Source: Salvia splendens (lineage: Eukaryota; Streptophyta; Magnoliopsida; Lamiales; Lamiaceae). From it: a stretch of DNA of 64,000 nucleotides. Below, one piece after another: positions 11,025-22,670 of this stretch (position 1 is the first letter of the stretch; each line of letters starts with the position of its first letter). The DNA is taken from positions 27,122,852 through 27,186,851 of the forward strand of contig NC_056040.1 in assembly GCF_004379255.2 (NCBI RefSeq). The letters are read 5' to 3'. The notes below the pieces were generated by a model. It did not search any database, was not told where the DNA came from, and saw only the letters and a list, made by a program, of their open reading frames with translations. A program made the position numbers and the translations under genes.

Positions 11025-12144
11025 CCCACTTTTTGTTGATGTCGGTCACTCGTGCTGCCGCCTTTGCCTTGTCCTTCTCTATCTTTTGTTGGAGTTGGTC
11101 CATTTGATTCTTGATATTGGTGACGGCGGTGGCAATGGTGTTAATTCCTGCCTCAAGGTTGTTCAATCTTACCTCAACGACCCCAATCTTGGTGTCATTG
11201 GTCTATCTATCTTGCATTAGCACTTCCAAAATCTTCATGATCCCTTGGTCGTACTTCTCCTCCTTGTTGATGGGCTCAACTACCCCACCTTTGCTCACAT
11301 TAAATCCTGTAGGGGGTTGCAAGAAATTATTGTTAGAATAGGAAAGGTTGGGATGATGACGGTTCCCATTATAATTATTGAAATTACCACCATGGCATCC
11401 GGTCTACTCTTCCCCAAAAATTACCGCCATAGCACAAATTTGTTCGTTAAAACCATTATAAAGTATGCCTACCTGATGGTTCACGGTGAAACTGTGGTTG
11501 GGACACGTGGAGGAGGCATTTGAAACGAGCAACATCCTCGTAAAGAGGTTCGTTGTGGCCTTGAATGAACTGGAAGATCTTGCTCTTCAACTTCAGAATG
11601 GTGCCCGGTGGATAGTACTTATCGAGGAATGCTGCCACTATATCTTTCCACGCGGAGACTTGCTTTATAGGTAGACACTCAAACCACTCTTTACCAGAAT
11701 CAATTAATAAAAAGGGAAAGAGTCTTACCCTAATGGCGTCGTCGTCGACACTATTCAATTTCAACGTGTTTGCAATCTCCACAAACTTCGAGAGGTGGAG
11801 GTTTGCATCTTCTGTAGCCCTACCTGCAAAAGGATACTGCTCAACCCTTTGTATAAGGGGTATTTGCAGCTCAAAGTTATTAGCATCCAAACGAGGGGCT
11901 TGGGGAAAAGTAATCATGTTCCTGTGATTGAATGTATAACAGGAACTATCTCCTTGTTTTTCTTTTCTTGTACCTCTCGAGCAATCTTTTCATCCATCAA
12001 CTGCTTTACTAAGGCCTGCAGCTTTTCTAAATCAACTCTTGTTTCATCCTCCATTGTGTTTCGATCACTTCTTATTTTCCTACGTGTCCTTTCAAGTTCG
12101 AGATCGAGTGGCTCTAAGATTTTCTTCCCAGAACGCGTTCGCAT
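11025..12144 (-). pseudogene. Gag of element 2
   Basis: The frame opens at 12144 with MRTRSGKKILEPL, a charged coiled-coil-like N-terminus. After a frameshift at about 11912-11917 the capsid core reads FELQIPLIQRVEQYPFAG, HLSKFVEIANTLKLN and AIRVRLFPFLLIDSGKEWF, typical of the Athila/Tat retrotransposon gag domain. The frame breaks again near 11456, and a coiled-coil piece (IKNQMDQLQQKIEKDKAKAA) lies at 10984-11166. I see no zinc knuckle. The first part of this gag is present a second time at 13486-13880. Confidence 0.8.
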
Positions 12145-12244
12145 ACACTACCTGAAAAAGACAGAAACATAAACAGAAAGCGATTAAAATCCAAAGTAGC
12201 AAATTTGTCTGTTTGAAGATATCAATCACATAAGTGAATGTTGT

Positions 12245-12261
12245 CCCCGACAACGGCGCCA
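12245..12261 (-). other. Primer binding site of element 2, tRNA-Asp type
   Basis: The plus strand reads CCCCGACAACGGCGCCA, one base different from the 3' end of plant tRNA-Asp. It sits between gag and the LTR start at 12268. Duplicated at 13981-13997. Confidence 0.88.
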
Positions 12262-12267
12262 AAAACT

Positions 12268-12562
12268 TGATGCACTTTTTATTAGCACTATAAATACCTG
12301 CAAGTATATAGACTAGGAATAGTATAGCTAAAGGTCAGTACCGGATATCGATCACGGGGAAAATAATCACAAACTGTCTACCTTCTACTAAGCTTCGTTA
12401 ACTATTTGGAAAACTAAAAGTTTTGAGAATTTTGAAAACCCCATAAAAAATGGGATAAGAAAGAAAAACTTTTTGGCTATGCGATGCACCCTCTATTTAT
12501 AGGCTCTTCGTAAGAACCTTCAGCGGTGATAACAAATTTGGCAGCGAATCTTCGTCCTTGCT
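12268..12562 (-). mobile_element. Chimeric LTR remnant left of the solo LTR
   Basis: The inner edge TGATGCAC at 12268 follows the PBS, as expected for the 5' LTR of element 2. From roughly 12440 onward the sequence instead resembles the LTR of element 1 (CTCTATTTATAGGCTCTTCG, then GATAACAAATTTGGCAGCG). It continues after the solo LTR at 16701. Two different LTR types are therefore fused here. A TATA box lies at 12495-12501 (minus). Confidence 0.6.
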
Positions 12563-13217
12563 TGTAGCACCCCGGAAAATTGTGACTTTTTATTATTATT
12601 ATTTTTTATTTGATGGCTTATTTTTTTTAATTTATGTGGATGTTGAATAAGAATTTCTTTTGTGGAAATTGAGTCTCTATGTGTTTGAGTTGATTATGTG
12701 AAATTAGTTATTGTGAGTTATGTGAAATAATGTGATTAAATTTCCAATGTGTGAATTAAATTAAATGGGATCATGCATAATTATTCTAGCTATTTTATTG
12801 AAATATTCGGCCCTCTTATTTATTGGAAATAATATTTTCTTTCTTGGATTTAATTAATTATTTTGGGATATTTATCTAAATTAAATCCAAACCAAATTGT
12901 CTCTATTTTGTTCTACATGATTTTCGACCCCTTGTCCATCCCTTGAAATTTTCGAAATTTTCCTATTAATTAGGAGAAGGAATTATTTTGTAGATTTAAT
13001 TGGTACTTTGTTTATTTCCTTCCTTGAATTAAAATCCAATTAAATCTTACCATATCTTACCAAATTTAAATCCTATTCCTATTTGATTTGAGGATTTAAG
13101 TATTTTTTTCCTTGATCTCTCCCATTCCACACGCCTACTTTCATATTTAATTATGGGATTTTATTTTATTCTCCCACAATTTAATTATTTTATTTAATTG
13201 TGGGATTTATCCTAGAC

Positions 13218-13224
13218 TATAAAT
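13218..13224 (+). promoter_or_regulatory. TATA box of the Tekay-type LTR
   Basis: TATAAAT followed by AAAAGAACCCTAACCCTAGCC, the usual arrangement in these long LTRs. The duplicated copy is at 14954-14960. A comparable TATATA lies at 20305-20310 in the second solo LTR. Confidence 0.5.
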
Positions 13225-13485
13225 TAAAAGAACCCTAACCCTAGCCCTCATATTTTCGCCTCCCTCTCTTCTCTCCTCCCACACGTTTTTTTCCTCTCTT
13301 CCTCTCCTTCTCCACCAATTCTTCACCAATCCTTTGTTCTTGCATCAATTTGGAGTTGGAAATTTGAGATGTCTTCCGTGAGGTGTATAAATTTCAGCCT
13401 CTTTTGACTAAAGATGAATGTTTAATGAATTTTTAAAGTTAACTGCACAGTTCTGTCAGAATTTGTATTCCCGTCCAGTAAGGAT

Positions 13486-13880
13486 ACTATTCAATTTCAA
13501 CGTGTTTGCAATCTCCACAAACTTCGAGAGGTGGAGGTTTGCATCTTCTGTAGCCCTACCTGCAAAAGGATACTGCTCAACCCTTTGTATAAGGGGTATT
13601 TGCAGCTCAAAGTTATTAGCATCCAAACGAGGGGCTTGGGGAAAAGTAATCATGTTCCTGTGATTGAATGTATAACAGGAACTATCTCCTTGTTTTTCTT
13701 TTCTTGTACCTCTCGAGCAATCTTTTCATCCATCAACTGCTTTACTAAGGCCTGCAGCTTTTCTAAATCAACTCTTGTTTCATCCTCCATTGTGTTTCGA
13801 TCACTTCTTATTTTCCTACGTGTCCTTTCAAGTTCGAGATCGAGTGGCTCTAAGATTTTCTTCCCAGAACGCGTTCGCAT
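13486..13880 (-). pseudogene. Duplicated 5' part of element 2 gag
   Basis: The start MRTRSGKKILEPL and the beginning of the capsid core (up to EIANTLKLNS) are repeated here exactly as at 12144-11750, including the same frameshift. It is cut at 13486 by the duplication breakpoint and cannot encode a full gag. Confidence 0.88.
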
Positions 13881-13980
13881 ACACTACCTGAAAAAGACAG
13901 AAACATAAACAGAAAGCGATTAAAATCCAAAGTAGCAAATTTGTCTGTTTGAAGATATCAATCACATAAGTGAATGTTGT

Positions 13981-13997
13981 CCCCGACAACGGCGCCA
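13981..13997 (-). other. Second copy of the element 2 PBS
   Basis: Identical CCCCGACAACGGCGCCA, a product of the tandem duplication. Confidence 0.85.
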
Positions 13998-16700
13998 AAA
14001 ACTTGATGCACTTTTTATTAGCACTATAAATACCTGCAAGTATATAGACTAGGAATAGTATAGCTAAAGGTCAGTACCGGATATCGATCACGGGGAAAAT
14101 AATCACAAACTGTCTACCTTCTACTAAGCTTCGTTAACTATTTGGAAAACTAAAAGTTTTGAGAATTTTGAAAACCCCATAAAAAATGGGATAAGAAAGA
14201 AAAACTTTTTGGCTATGCGATGCACCCTCTATTTATAGGCTCTTCGTAAGAACCTTCAGCGGTGATAACAAATTTGGCAGCGAATCTTCGTCCTTGCTTG
14301 TAGCACCCCGGAAAATTGTGACTTTTTATTATTATTATTTTTTATTTGATGGCTTATTTTTTTTAATTTATGTGGATGTTGAATAAGAATTTCTTTTGTG
14401 GAAATTGAGTCTCTATGTGTTTGAGTTGATTATGTGAAATTAGTTATTGTGAGTTATGTGAAATAATGTGATTAAATTTCCAATGTGTGAATTAAATTAA
14501 ATGGGATCATGCATAATTATTCTAGCTATTTTATTGAAATATTCGGCCCTCTTATTTATTGGAAATAATATTTTCTTTCTTGGATTTAATTAATTATTTT
14601 GGGATATTTATCTAAATTAAATCCAAACCAAATTGTCTCTATTTTATTCTACATGATTTTCGACCCCTTGTCCATCCCTTGAAATTTTCGAAATTTTCCT
14701 ATTAATTAGGAGAAGGAATTATTTTGTAGATTTAATTGGTACTTTGTTTATTTCCTTCCTTGAATTAAAATCCAATTAAATCTTACCATATCTTACCAAA
14801 TTTAAATCCTATTCCTATTTGATTTGAGGATTTAAGTATTTTTTTCCTTGATCTCTCCCATTCCACACGCCTACTTTCATATTTAATTATGGGATTTTAT
14901 TTTATTCTCCCACAATTTAATTATTTTATTTAATTGTGGGATTTATCCTAGACTATAAATTAAAAGAACCCTAACCCTAGCCCTCATATTTTCGCCTCCC
15001 TCTCTTCTCTCCTCCCACACGTTTTTTTCCTCTCTTCCTCTCCTTCTCCACCAATTCTTCACCAATCCTTTGTTCTTGCATCAATTTGGAGTTGGAAATT
15101 TGAGATGTCTTCCGTGAGGTGTATAAATTTCAGCCTCTTTTGACTAAAGATGAATGTTTAATGAATTTTTAAAGTTAACTGCACAGTTCTGTCAGAATTT
15201 GTATTCCCGTCCAGTAAGTTTCGTTTTTGATTTGACTGACCTAAAGATGTGTTTTTGATGTGAAATTTTAACTGGATGATTCTTGATGTGTCTACTATGT
15301 TGTGATAAAATTTCAGCCCCAACGGAAGTCGGATGGATTTTTAATGATTTCTACAAAACGACTGCGCAGTTCTGCCAGATTTCTGTCATGTTAAAATAAT
15401 ACTTGTTGTCAAGTTTTGAGTGAATAAATGATACATGTGTAAATAAGAAACGTATCCTATGATGTGGCTATGTGTTACACGTTGATGTATGCTTGAGTGT
15501 TCGTTTCGTTTTTGTTGATGAACGTTTGGGATGTGCAATCTAAGAAAACGATGAAAGAAATGATAGGACATGCATGATAATTGTAATAATGGAAAACCTG
15601 ATTGTGTGGTGATATTGACAAGGGTTGTTGTACGTACGAGGGTACCAAGAGCAAAAGGTTGCGTAAAGTCTTGATTGTGTGGTATAAGCAAGCGAGGTGG
15701 GTTTTCTTTACTAAACTCTTTTACGTTTCAAAAATATGATTATGGAGCTACAAGGGTGGTTTTAAGTGTTATGTCATGCCATGATTGTTTTGATGTTGAA
15801 ATTGTTGCATGATGCCTAGTTCGTTTGAGCTTGCTCCGTTAGGCTATAGGGCTATGTGTGATGTTGAGATTGTTGCCTAGCTCGTTTGAGCTTGCTCCGT
15901 TAGGCTATAGGGATATGTTGAGATTGTGCTTGATGCCTAGTTTGTGAGTTCGCTCCATTAGGCTATAGGGCTATGATAAACGAATTCGGGTCTGAGTAGG
16001 GCCGCAAACCCTATCAGGCTATGTACACAGAGGGGATCGTGAGCCGTCCTTGCTAGTCGGCCGGTCTCGTGGGCGAATAGTGTGGCCACACTTTCGTCGC
16101 ACTATGGTAAGAGGATGTGAATGATTTATTGTTGAGAACGCGGGGAGATTGTTTTGCCTGGCCAGACAATGAAAATGTTTTGTGATACTCGATGATATTT
16201 CTTTTCTAAAATGTTAAAACTAGAGTTCACTATGGTATGGATGACATAACTTTTATCAAATATTTTGGCGTGTGTCCACTGAGTATGCCAAGTACTCAGC
16301 CCTGCATATGTTTTCTTTATGTGCAGGTTGAGCGGGGTGTTGCGATGGATGTTGAGTCGGCTTAGGAAATTTGGATGCGTTGTGTCTTCATACATAGGTG
16401 TCATCCTATGACTCTCTTTGATAACTTATTTCCGCTGCTACTTTTGAAAACTGATGTCACAAGAGTTTACTTTGCTTGGTATGACTTTATTGTGTCAAAC
16501 ACTTTGAGTCTTTATTCCGCTGCTTACTTTTGATAAACTAAAATGTTTTTGTACTAAAGCATTTTCCCTTTTGGAAGTTAATCAAATTTTTGCATTAAGT
16601 GTCAACTTTTATTGTGTCCCCCATTTCTTTCCCGCTCCTTAGTCCTCCCCTCGTCACGTTTTCCCCGTCTACATTATCCTTTGTAAGGGCAGCCGTGACA

Positions 16701-17033
16701 TTGCTGGAGTTGCACGTCTCATCCGTCGATACGTGTCCTCCTTCTAGAATGTAGTGGTCCTTGATAACCGATTGAGGATCGCTTGCCAGCGCATCGGATA
16801 TATGTGCCTTCTTTCTGTTACGCATTGGTCCCCCGGCTAACTGCTTGATTGTCAACTTGATCAACCCACACTCTTTTTAGCCTTTTCTGCCTTCTGCGCC
16901 AGCATGATCAGTTTGGCCTTGCTGCCCTTGGTCAAGCGGCATTCCTGCACAATTAACACTCGCTTTCCGCGTAAAACTGATCAAGTAGCCTACATTTTAC
17001 CATCTAAACCAATGCATGAAATAGGCCTTATCA
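16701..17033 (-). mobile_element. Athila/Tat-type LTR remnant, start side
   Basis: In minus orientation it begins TGATAAGGCCTATTTCATGC at 17033, the same start as the LTR of element 1. It runs to the solo-LTR insertion at 16701 and resumes at 12562. On its right is AACTGCTCACACTTAA (17034-), the complement of the segment that precedes 3' LTRs in this family. It therefore acts as the 3' LTR of the element on its right (17.0-23.5 kb). Confidence 0.68.
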
Positions 17034-17947
17034 AACTGCTCACACTTAAAACATACTTGTCCTCAAATATAAAGAAAAAGAAAAGAAAAAGAGAATAAGG
17101 CAGATTTCAGGCATGGTTTCTCGTTTCAAGAAGGTAAAAGAAGAAGAAAAACACAAGACTCAAAACATAGACACATTCACATAGATGCATAAAACACAAG
17201 AAATTTTTTTTGGGCTCAAATGGTTAAGTCCTAATGCCTTTAGTCCTTACTACTTGTGCAATTTTCATCTAAATATCAAAAAACAGCCTCTCATTTTTTT
17301 GTAAAAAGAGTAGAAAGTGTTCTACTTTGGCTTATAACTCACATTTTAGAGAGGCTTCACAGAAGAATTTAAATTAAGCATTTGCATCATACTTACGTCA
17401 TCCAAACTGATCAAGTTGAGCAATTAAGTTTTCACACGTAAACATGTTGTATCCTTTTTCTAACTCTTCCCCAAGCATTCATATCTTTCAGTTACCTAAT
17501 TCCATGCATACTGTCCTAATTAATTCTATCTGTTTGTTTGGTTTTTTTGTGTTTTTAAAATTTGACATGTTTGATTTCAATTAGGCTAACCCTCCCCCCT
17601 CCCACTGCATATTAACTCGCCCTCGAGCCACCTGATGAAGTGGAAAAAGGGTTAGGCAACGACACATGTATAACAAAAACCAAGTAAAACTTCACACACT
17701 TAGACCAGACACTGGGTTAAGTGGGAGATAGTGCCCTAAATCAAAATCATGCCGAAAAATAAGAAAAACAAGAATAAAACAAAAATACCCAGGCAATAAA
17801 AGGAACACGAAATTCATAAACTTCTCACACTTAGACCAGTCACTGGGCTAAGTGTGTAATGGATAAAAACATATAATTACAGACCAAAAACAAAAAAATA
17901 AAACAGAAAGTGTTTGAAAACTGAAACGAGCTGGGTAAGACGGTATA
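17034..17947. other. 3' internal noncoding region of element A
   Basis: AT-rich sequence next to the LTR edge, starting with a region (GCTCACACTTAAAACATACTTGTCC) nearly the same as 25423-25450. No protein-like frame is visible. It is the untranslated 3' part of the non-autonomous element whose ORF lies at 17948-23542. Confidence 0.65.
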
Positions 17948-19384
17948 CTATTTCCTCCTTGATGGCTGGGCAGGGTGAGTAGAGGTGGACCTGGTAGGAG
18001 CAGTAGCATGCCTTCCTTGAGAGGAGCGAGTAGAGGGTGGTGGTGGCTGCCTTGTGCTCGATTGTCGCGCTAGGGCACTGGCTGGATCACGCATTGCCTC
18101 CAACAGCTTCTCCATAACAGTCCCAATCCTGTTCATCTGCACCAGATGGGCTTGAGAGTTCTCCACTAGCTGCGCCATCATCTGCTCCATGCGCAGCTTC
18201 CAATCGGCGTCTCTCTAGGCAGCCTCCTCTGTCTGCTCTACCGTCGGGGTGTCCATTATCGCTAGTTGGTGGCCTTCATGCTTGCTCGGGCTGGCTGGGC
18301 GTTCAAGTTGCCTCTGCCTTGCTTCTAGTTGGCCCCTTGACTGCTCCCGCTGGCCTAGAGTGTAGAAGTGAAATCTCCCCTGTTTGCCTTTCTCCAGCAC
18401 CTGTATTCTGAAAAAGTAATCCAAGTCAAACGGTTCAGGGAGAGGGCAACGGAGGGGGCGTCTAACACTCTCTTGATTCTCTAGATTCCAATTCCTCCTC
18501 AGGTAGGCGCCTAGGAGATGGCACACGTTCAGGTGGCGAGCCGGGCGGGTAGCTATTTGATTGATTGAGTAGGCCAACCAGAATCCCAGGTGGACCTTCC
18601 GCTGCTCCTTCATGCACCACATAAAATAAAGCTCAGCCAGAGTAATCATGGCAGTGGTGTTGGCTTGGCCCAGGAGATTGCAGCCAAGCTCCTTCCCTCG
18701 AAACTCGGACGCCTTGAACGCTGGAGCTCGGTCGTGGCTGAGGGCTTTCCAGAATGCTTGCTGGTCGAAATCGGCCTTCTTGTTCGGGAGGCCTATGTCG
18801 CGCCGGAACCATTCTCCACTGGCCACCTGATTGTTTGTATAGAGTCCCATTCAAATGGAGAACTTTTTAGGGCTCATGTGCTGCGGGCGGCAAAACACCC
18901 TAAATCTGATGCTCTGGGCATCGAGGTTGGTTTCTCCAGTAAACCGGAAGGAGGTAAAGAACTCCTTGGCTAGGACTTCGGGGACAGGGGTTTCATCTAT
19001 ATCCAGCAGCCACTCGAAGCCTATTCTGGTGATATACTCTGTGAATTTCTCCTCGACCCCTATCTTTTCCAGGGTGGGCTGGTGAATCTTCTTCCCTGAT
19101 TTGAGCCGCTTCTGCTTGGTGACCCTTTGATTGACCTTCTCTTGTCACTTTGGGTTATCAAATTCAAGCATCCGCTTGAGGAGATCCACGGTCAAGACCA
19201 CTGACTTTTTGGAGTAGTTCACAGCAGGGGGTGGCTCAGGCCTCCCCATGCTTCGCTTGGACGTCCTGGTCCAGCGCAGCTCATGCTCTCCGGTCTCACA
19301 ACCCTCTTCATCATCACGTGGCAGTGGGGCGGCTGGTTGGTCAGCATCTCGAAGGACTATCCCCTGGCCGAAAGGGCGTGCTCT
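17948..19384 (-). pseudogene. 'Putative plant transposon protein' ORF, C-terminal part
   Basis: Reading down from 19384, the frame gives RARPFGQGIVLRDADQP, then VVLTVDLLKRMLEF up to a TGA near 19150. It goes on through IGFEWLLDIDETPVPEVLAKEFF and FRVFCRPQHMSPKKFSI, and after another TGA MGLYTNNQVASGEW (18850). The segments GCNLLGQANTTAMITLAELYF and FWLAYSINQIATRPARH resemble the 'putative plant transposon protein' domain (PF20167, from memory) that fills non-autonomous Tat-like elements. A C-terminal segment (18190-17948) is Gln/Ser/Thr-rich after a coiled-coil start. Its true function is unknown. At 19384 it is interrupted by a solo LTR; the N-terminal part resumes at 22671. Confidence 0.68.
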
Positions 19385-22300
19385 TGTAACATCCCAAAAT
19401 TTTTTTTTTTCAACTTTTATTTTAATATGTCGATTGGAAATTTCATTTATGAAATTTAATTGTTGCTACTTGATTGAGTTGACTATGTGGAATAAATTGT
19501 CATGAGTGATTTGGAATGAAGTGTTATTTATATTATCCAATGTGGGGAGTCAATTTAAATAAAATCATGCATCTTGTTCTAGCAAAAAAAAAAGTGGCTA
19601 TTGTCAGCCCCTCCAATTAATGGGAATTTTATTCTTTCTTGGATTTAATTAATTGTTTTGAGATATTCATCCAAATTAAATCCAATTAAATCATGCCACA
19701 TTTTATTCCCTCACCCCAATTGAATTAAGAGTTGAATTATTTCCTTGTGGCTAATTAAGCCAATTTTCGGCCTCCCTATTTGTAAAGGAGAATATATTTG
19801 TTTCCTATTTTGTAGAATTCCTTTTATTCAATATCAAATTAATACCTAAGCCAAATTAATTGGGGATGTGAATATTTTCCTTCTATTGTGTCTCCATCCC
19901 ACACGTTTTTGGCTTAACTTCCTTGTGGAAAACTTATTTAATTGTTGCCTATTTTGTGAGAGTCTTTTCCTATAAAGAAATTACCAAATTTAAATCATAT
20001 TCTATTTAATTGAGGATTTAAATAATTTCCTTGTGCACACCATCAAGATTTTCGCCCCTTCCTCATTATTTCCTACTTGGAGATTTAATTTATTTTGTTC
20101 CCTTGTTTATGAAATATTCATCGTTTTATTTCCTAAATTGTGAATCTATTTCTCTCCAAGTAAATACCAAATAAATTCCTTATTGAATTTCTAGCCATAA
20201 TTTTCGAAATACTTGTCTTCCTTTTAATTGTGGGATTTTAATTATTGGCCTCTATTTTATTCCTCCACAATTAATTAATTAATTAATGGGATTAAACCTA
20301 GGACTATATATTCACCTAAACTAAACCCTAGCCCCCATCTCCCTCATAAATTTCGTGCCTCTCCCCTCCCTCTCCATATTCTCTCCAAAAATCCTCCATT
20401 CATCCTTGTTCTTGCATCCGTTGGAGTTTATTTTCAAGAGTCTTCGACGAATCGTCTCCATTCTTGTTTCTACCGTTCGTTTTCTTGGTTCAAGAAGGTA
20501 TAACTAAGTTTTCTTCTCATCTCCTTCATTGAAACTTTAATCTTGAATCCTACATGCATATAGAGGGTGTAGGATTGATAGATCGCAAAATTAATCGGTG
20601 GGAAAGTGTGATTGCATGAGAACTTTGATAGTTATGCATTTTTGATTAAGTTTATGTGAAGTTTGATTTGAATCATTGGTGAATGATGTGGGTTTATATG
20701 CAAACATGATTATGAGGAACTTTTAAGCATGATTGTGTGTTATAAGCATGAAAAATTGGTATTTGTTTGATTGAAGAAGAAACCCTAAATTCGAAATTAT
20801 GAGCCTGAAATCTGTGACGTTCGAACAGTGGCTTCTGATGTGTGATTGGCCTATCCAACGATCGAAGTTTGATATGAAATTTTTACTGAGTGAATTTCAA
20901 GATGTTTTCTGTGTCTCGTGTAAATTTCAGCCCATTTGGTCGAAAAATGAATTTTTAATAAATTTTTGAAGTTGACTGCGCAATTCTGCCAGAAACTTGT
21001 GTTCTCGCCAAGAAAGTTTCGTATTCTGTTTGACCAACCAAATGACCTCCGTTTGATGTGATTCTTGAACTATATGAGTATATGAAGTTCCTTCTGAGTC
21101 GTGTAAAAGTTTCAGCCTTTTTGGGCATTGGATGAATTTACGGTGAATTTTTCAAATGAACTGCGCAGTGCTGCCAGAAATTTTATGTTCCGACCAGAGA
21201 GTTTAATTATTGATTTGACTGACTAAACGACGTGATTTCAGTGTGAAAATTTGTCTAGATGCACTTGAATGTGTCTTCTGTGTTGTGACCAAAATTTAGC
21301 TTCATATGAGGTAGGGTGAAATTTTAGTGATTTTTACAACACGGTCGCGCAGTTCTGCCAGTTTTGTGCCTTGATAAAATGACACTTATTTTCAAGTTTA
21401 AAAGTATTATATGATGTATGTATGTCCAAGGAACGTGCCTAATGATGTGATCACATGTGATAAGTTGAAATATATTACGGTGTGTTTTTCCGTCTTTGTG
21501 ACGAACGTTGGGTTGGGTTAATTGAGAAAAACGATGAGAGAGAAACGATAGGACATGCATAGTAGTATGATTTTTGTGGAAGGCTGACTTGTGTTGTCGT
21601 TGACAAGGGTGATTGTGTATTCGTGAACTCGAGGAACGAGAGTTGCCATAAGTTGGATTGTGAATTGTTAAGCGAACGAGGTGGGCTTTCTTTTCAAATC
21701 TCTTTATTTTTCCGAAAATACTATGTGGCGTTATAAGGGTGGTTTAACTTGTTATGTCATACCATGGTTTGTTTTGATTGAGATTGTGTGCCTGATGCCT
21801 AGTTCGTCTGAGTTTACTCCGTTAGGCTATATGGCTGTGTTGTGAAATGAATTCGGGTCTGAGTAGGGCCGCAAACCCTATCAGGCTGTGTACACTGGTG
21901 GGATCGTGAGCCGTCCTTGCTAGTCGGCCGGTCTCGTGGGCGAATAGTGTGGCCACACTTTCGTCGCACATGGAATGATGATTGTGATTGATGGATTGTT
22001 GAGAAAGTGGGGAGATTATTTGACTGGCCAGTCTATGAAATGTTTTTGTGTTCTCGATGATATTTCTTTAGTACATATAAAACTCGAGATCACTGGTATG
22101 GATGACATAACTGTATAAATGTTTTCGGCATGAGCCCATTGAGTACAACAAGTACTCAGCCCTGCATATTTTTTTTTTCTTATGTGCAGGTTGAGCGGGA
22201 TGTTGCGGAGGATGTTGAGTTGGTCTAAGAACTTAGGATGCGTTGTGTCGTCATACATAGGCGTTATCCTTGACTCTCTTTAAACCTTATTTCCGCTGCT

Positions 22301-22670
22301 ATATTTTGAAACTATGTCTCAAAACTTAAATCTTTTTCGTACTGTGTTTGAGTATGTTTGGTCGTGTTAGGTTTTAAACGAGTGTTTACTTTGTTATCTG
22401 AAAATGGTATTCTCGTGAATTAAACTAAATGTTTTTCTTAGAAGATGATTGGGTTTTTAATAATTATTTCTCTTCGCTGCTTTCTTTTAAAGGTATTTAT
22501 TATGAGTATTTTTAATTAATAGAAAAGTTATAACTTTAAACTTCTTTAAACCAAAATGTTTCTCTTCCTTTAAGCTAATTTAGTTTTCATAAATGGTTAT
22601 ACTTGGTTAATGTTGTCCCTTGGTCGCGATCGTCGCGCTTGTTGTACCCCTAGTATGGGCGGTCGTGACA
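19385..22670 (+). mobile_element. Solo LTR 2, Tekay/Del-type gypsy (about 3.3 kb)
   Basis: It starts TGTAACATCCCAAAA and ends GGCGGTCGTGACA. Flanking pentamers are GCTCT and GTTCT, an imperfect target duplication. It shares the block GTCTGAGTAGGGCCGCAAAC with solo LTR 1, the AGTACTCAGCCCTGCATA block and the CCCTAGCCCCC leader after TATATA (20305). It splits the frame of the transposon-protein ORF: removing it brings the two parts back together in one reading direction (...QPSTKR / ARPFGQG...). No gag or pol is present. Confidence 0.82.

Larger units (their letters stand above)
7608..12440 (-). mobile_element. Non-autonomous gag-protease (Athila-like) retrotransposon 2
   Basis: In minus orientation: 5' LTR remnant (12268-about 12440), tRNA-Asp PBS (12245-12261), gag, protease, a noncoding 3' part, a polypurine tract (8603-8616) and a 3' LTR (8602 down to 7608). 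No RT, RNase H or integrase lies between protease and PPT. The element would therefore depend on enzymes from a full-length relative. Its 3' LTR stops exactly where element 1's LTR begins (7607), consistent with element 1 having inserted in it. Its 5' LTR is cut off near 12440 and joined to a different LTR. Confidence 0.78.
11750..15218. repeat. Direct tandem duplication, two copies offset by 1736 bp
   Basis: Copy 1 is 11750-13482 and copy 2 is 13486-15218; three extra bases (GAT, 13483-13485) sit between them. The offset is constant at every landmark checked: the gag start 12144/13880, the PBS 12245/13981 and the LTR start 12563/14299. I noticed one clear difference (TTTTGTTC near 12907 against TTTTATTC near 14643), so the copies are nearly identical. 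The unit covers part of gag, the PBS, the LTR junction, and the first 920 bases of a solo LTR. It arose after that LTR had inserted, or it is an assembly artefact. Confidence 0.95.
12563..16700 (+). mobile_element. Solo LTR, Tekay/Del-type gypsy, internally duplicated
   Basis: It starts TGTAGCACCCCGG and ends GGCAGCCGTGACA, flanked by a perfect 5-bp target duplication TTGCT (12558-12562 and 16701-16705). Inside are features that I associate with long chromovirus LTRs: a TATAAAT box (13218, repeated at 14954) before a CCCTAACCCTAGC tract, the block GGGTCTGAGTAGGGCCGC (about 15985), and GAGTATGCCAAGTACTCAG just before the 3' part. Without the tandem duplication it is about 2.4 kb. There is no internal domain or second LTR, so it is a solo LTR left by LTR-LTR recombination. 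Short repeats of the GCCTAGTTCGTTTGAGCTTG type occur at 15812-15975. Confidence 0.83.

Noticed and set aside
19385..22670. A DNA transposon bounded by TGTAACATCCC and GGTCGTGACA
   Set aside because: The ends are TG..CA with a 5-base flank repeat, and the interior matches long chromovirus LTR blocks. There are no extended inverted ends and no transposase.
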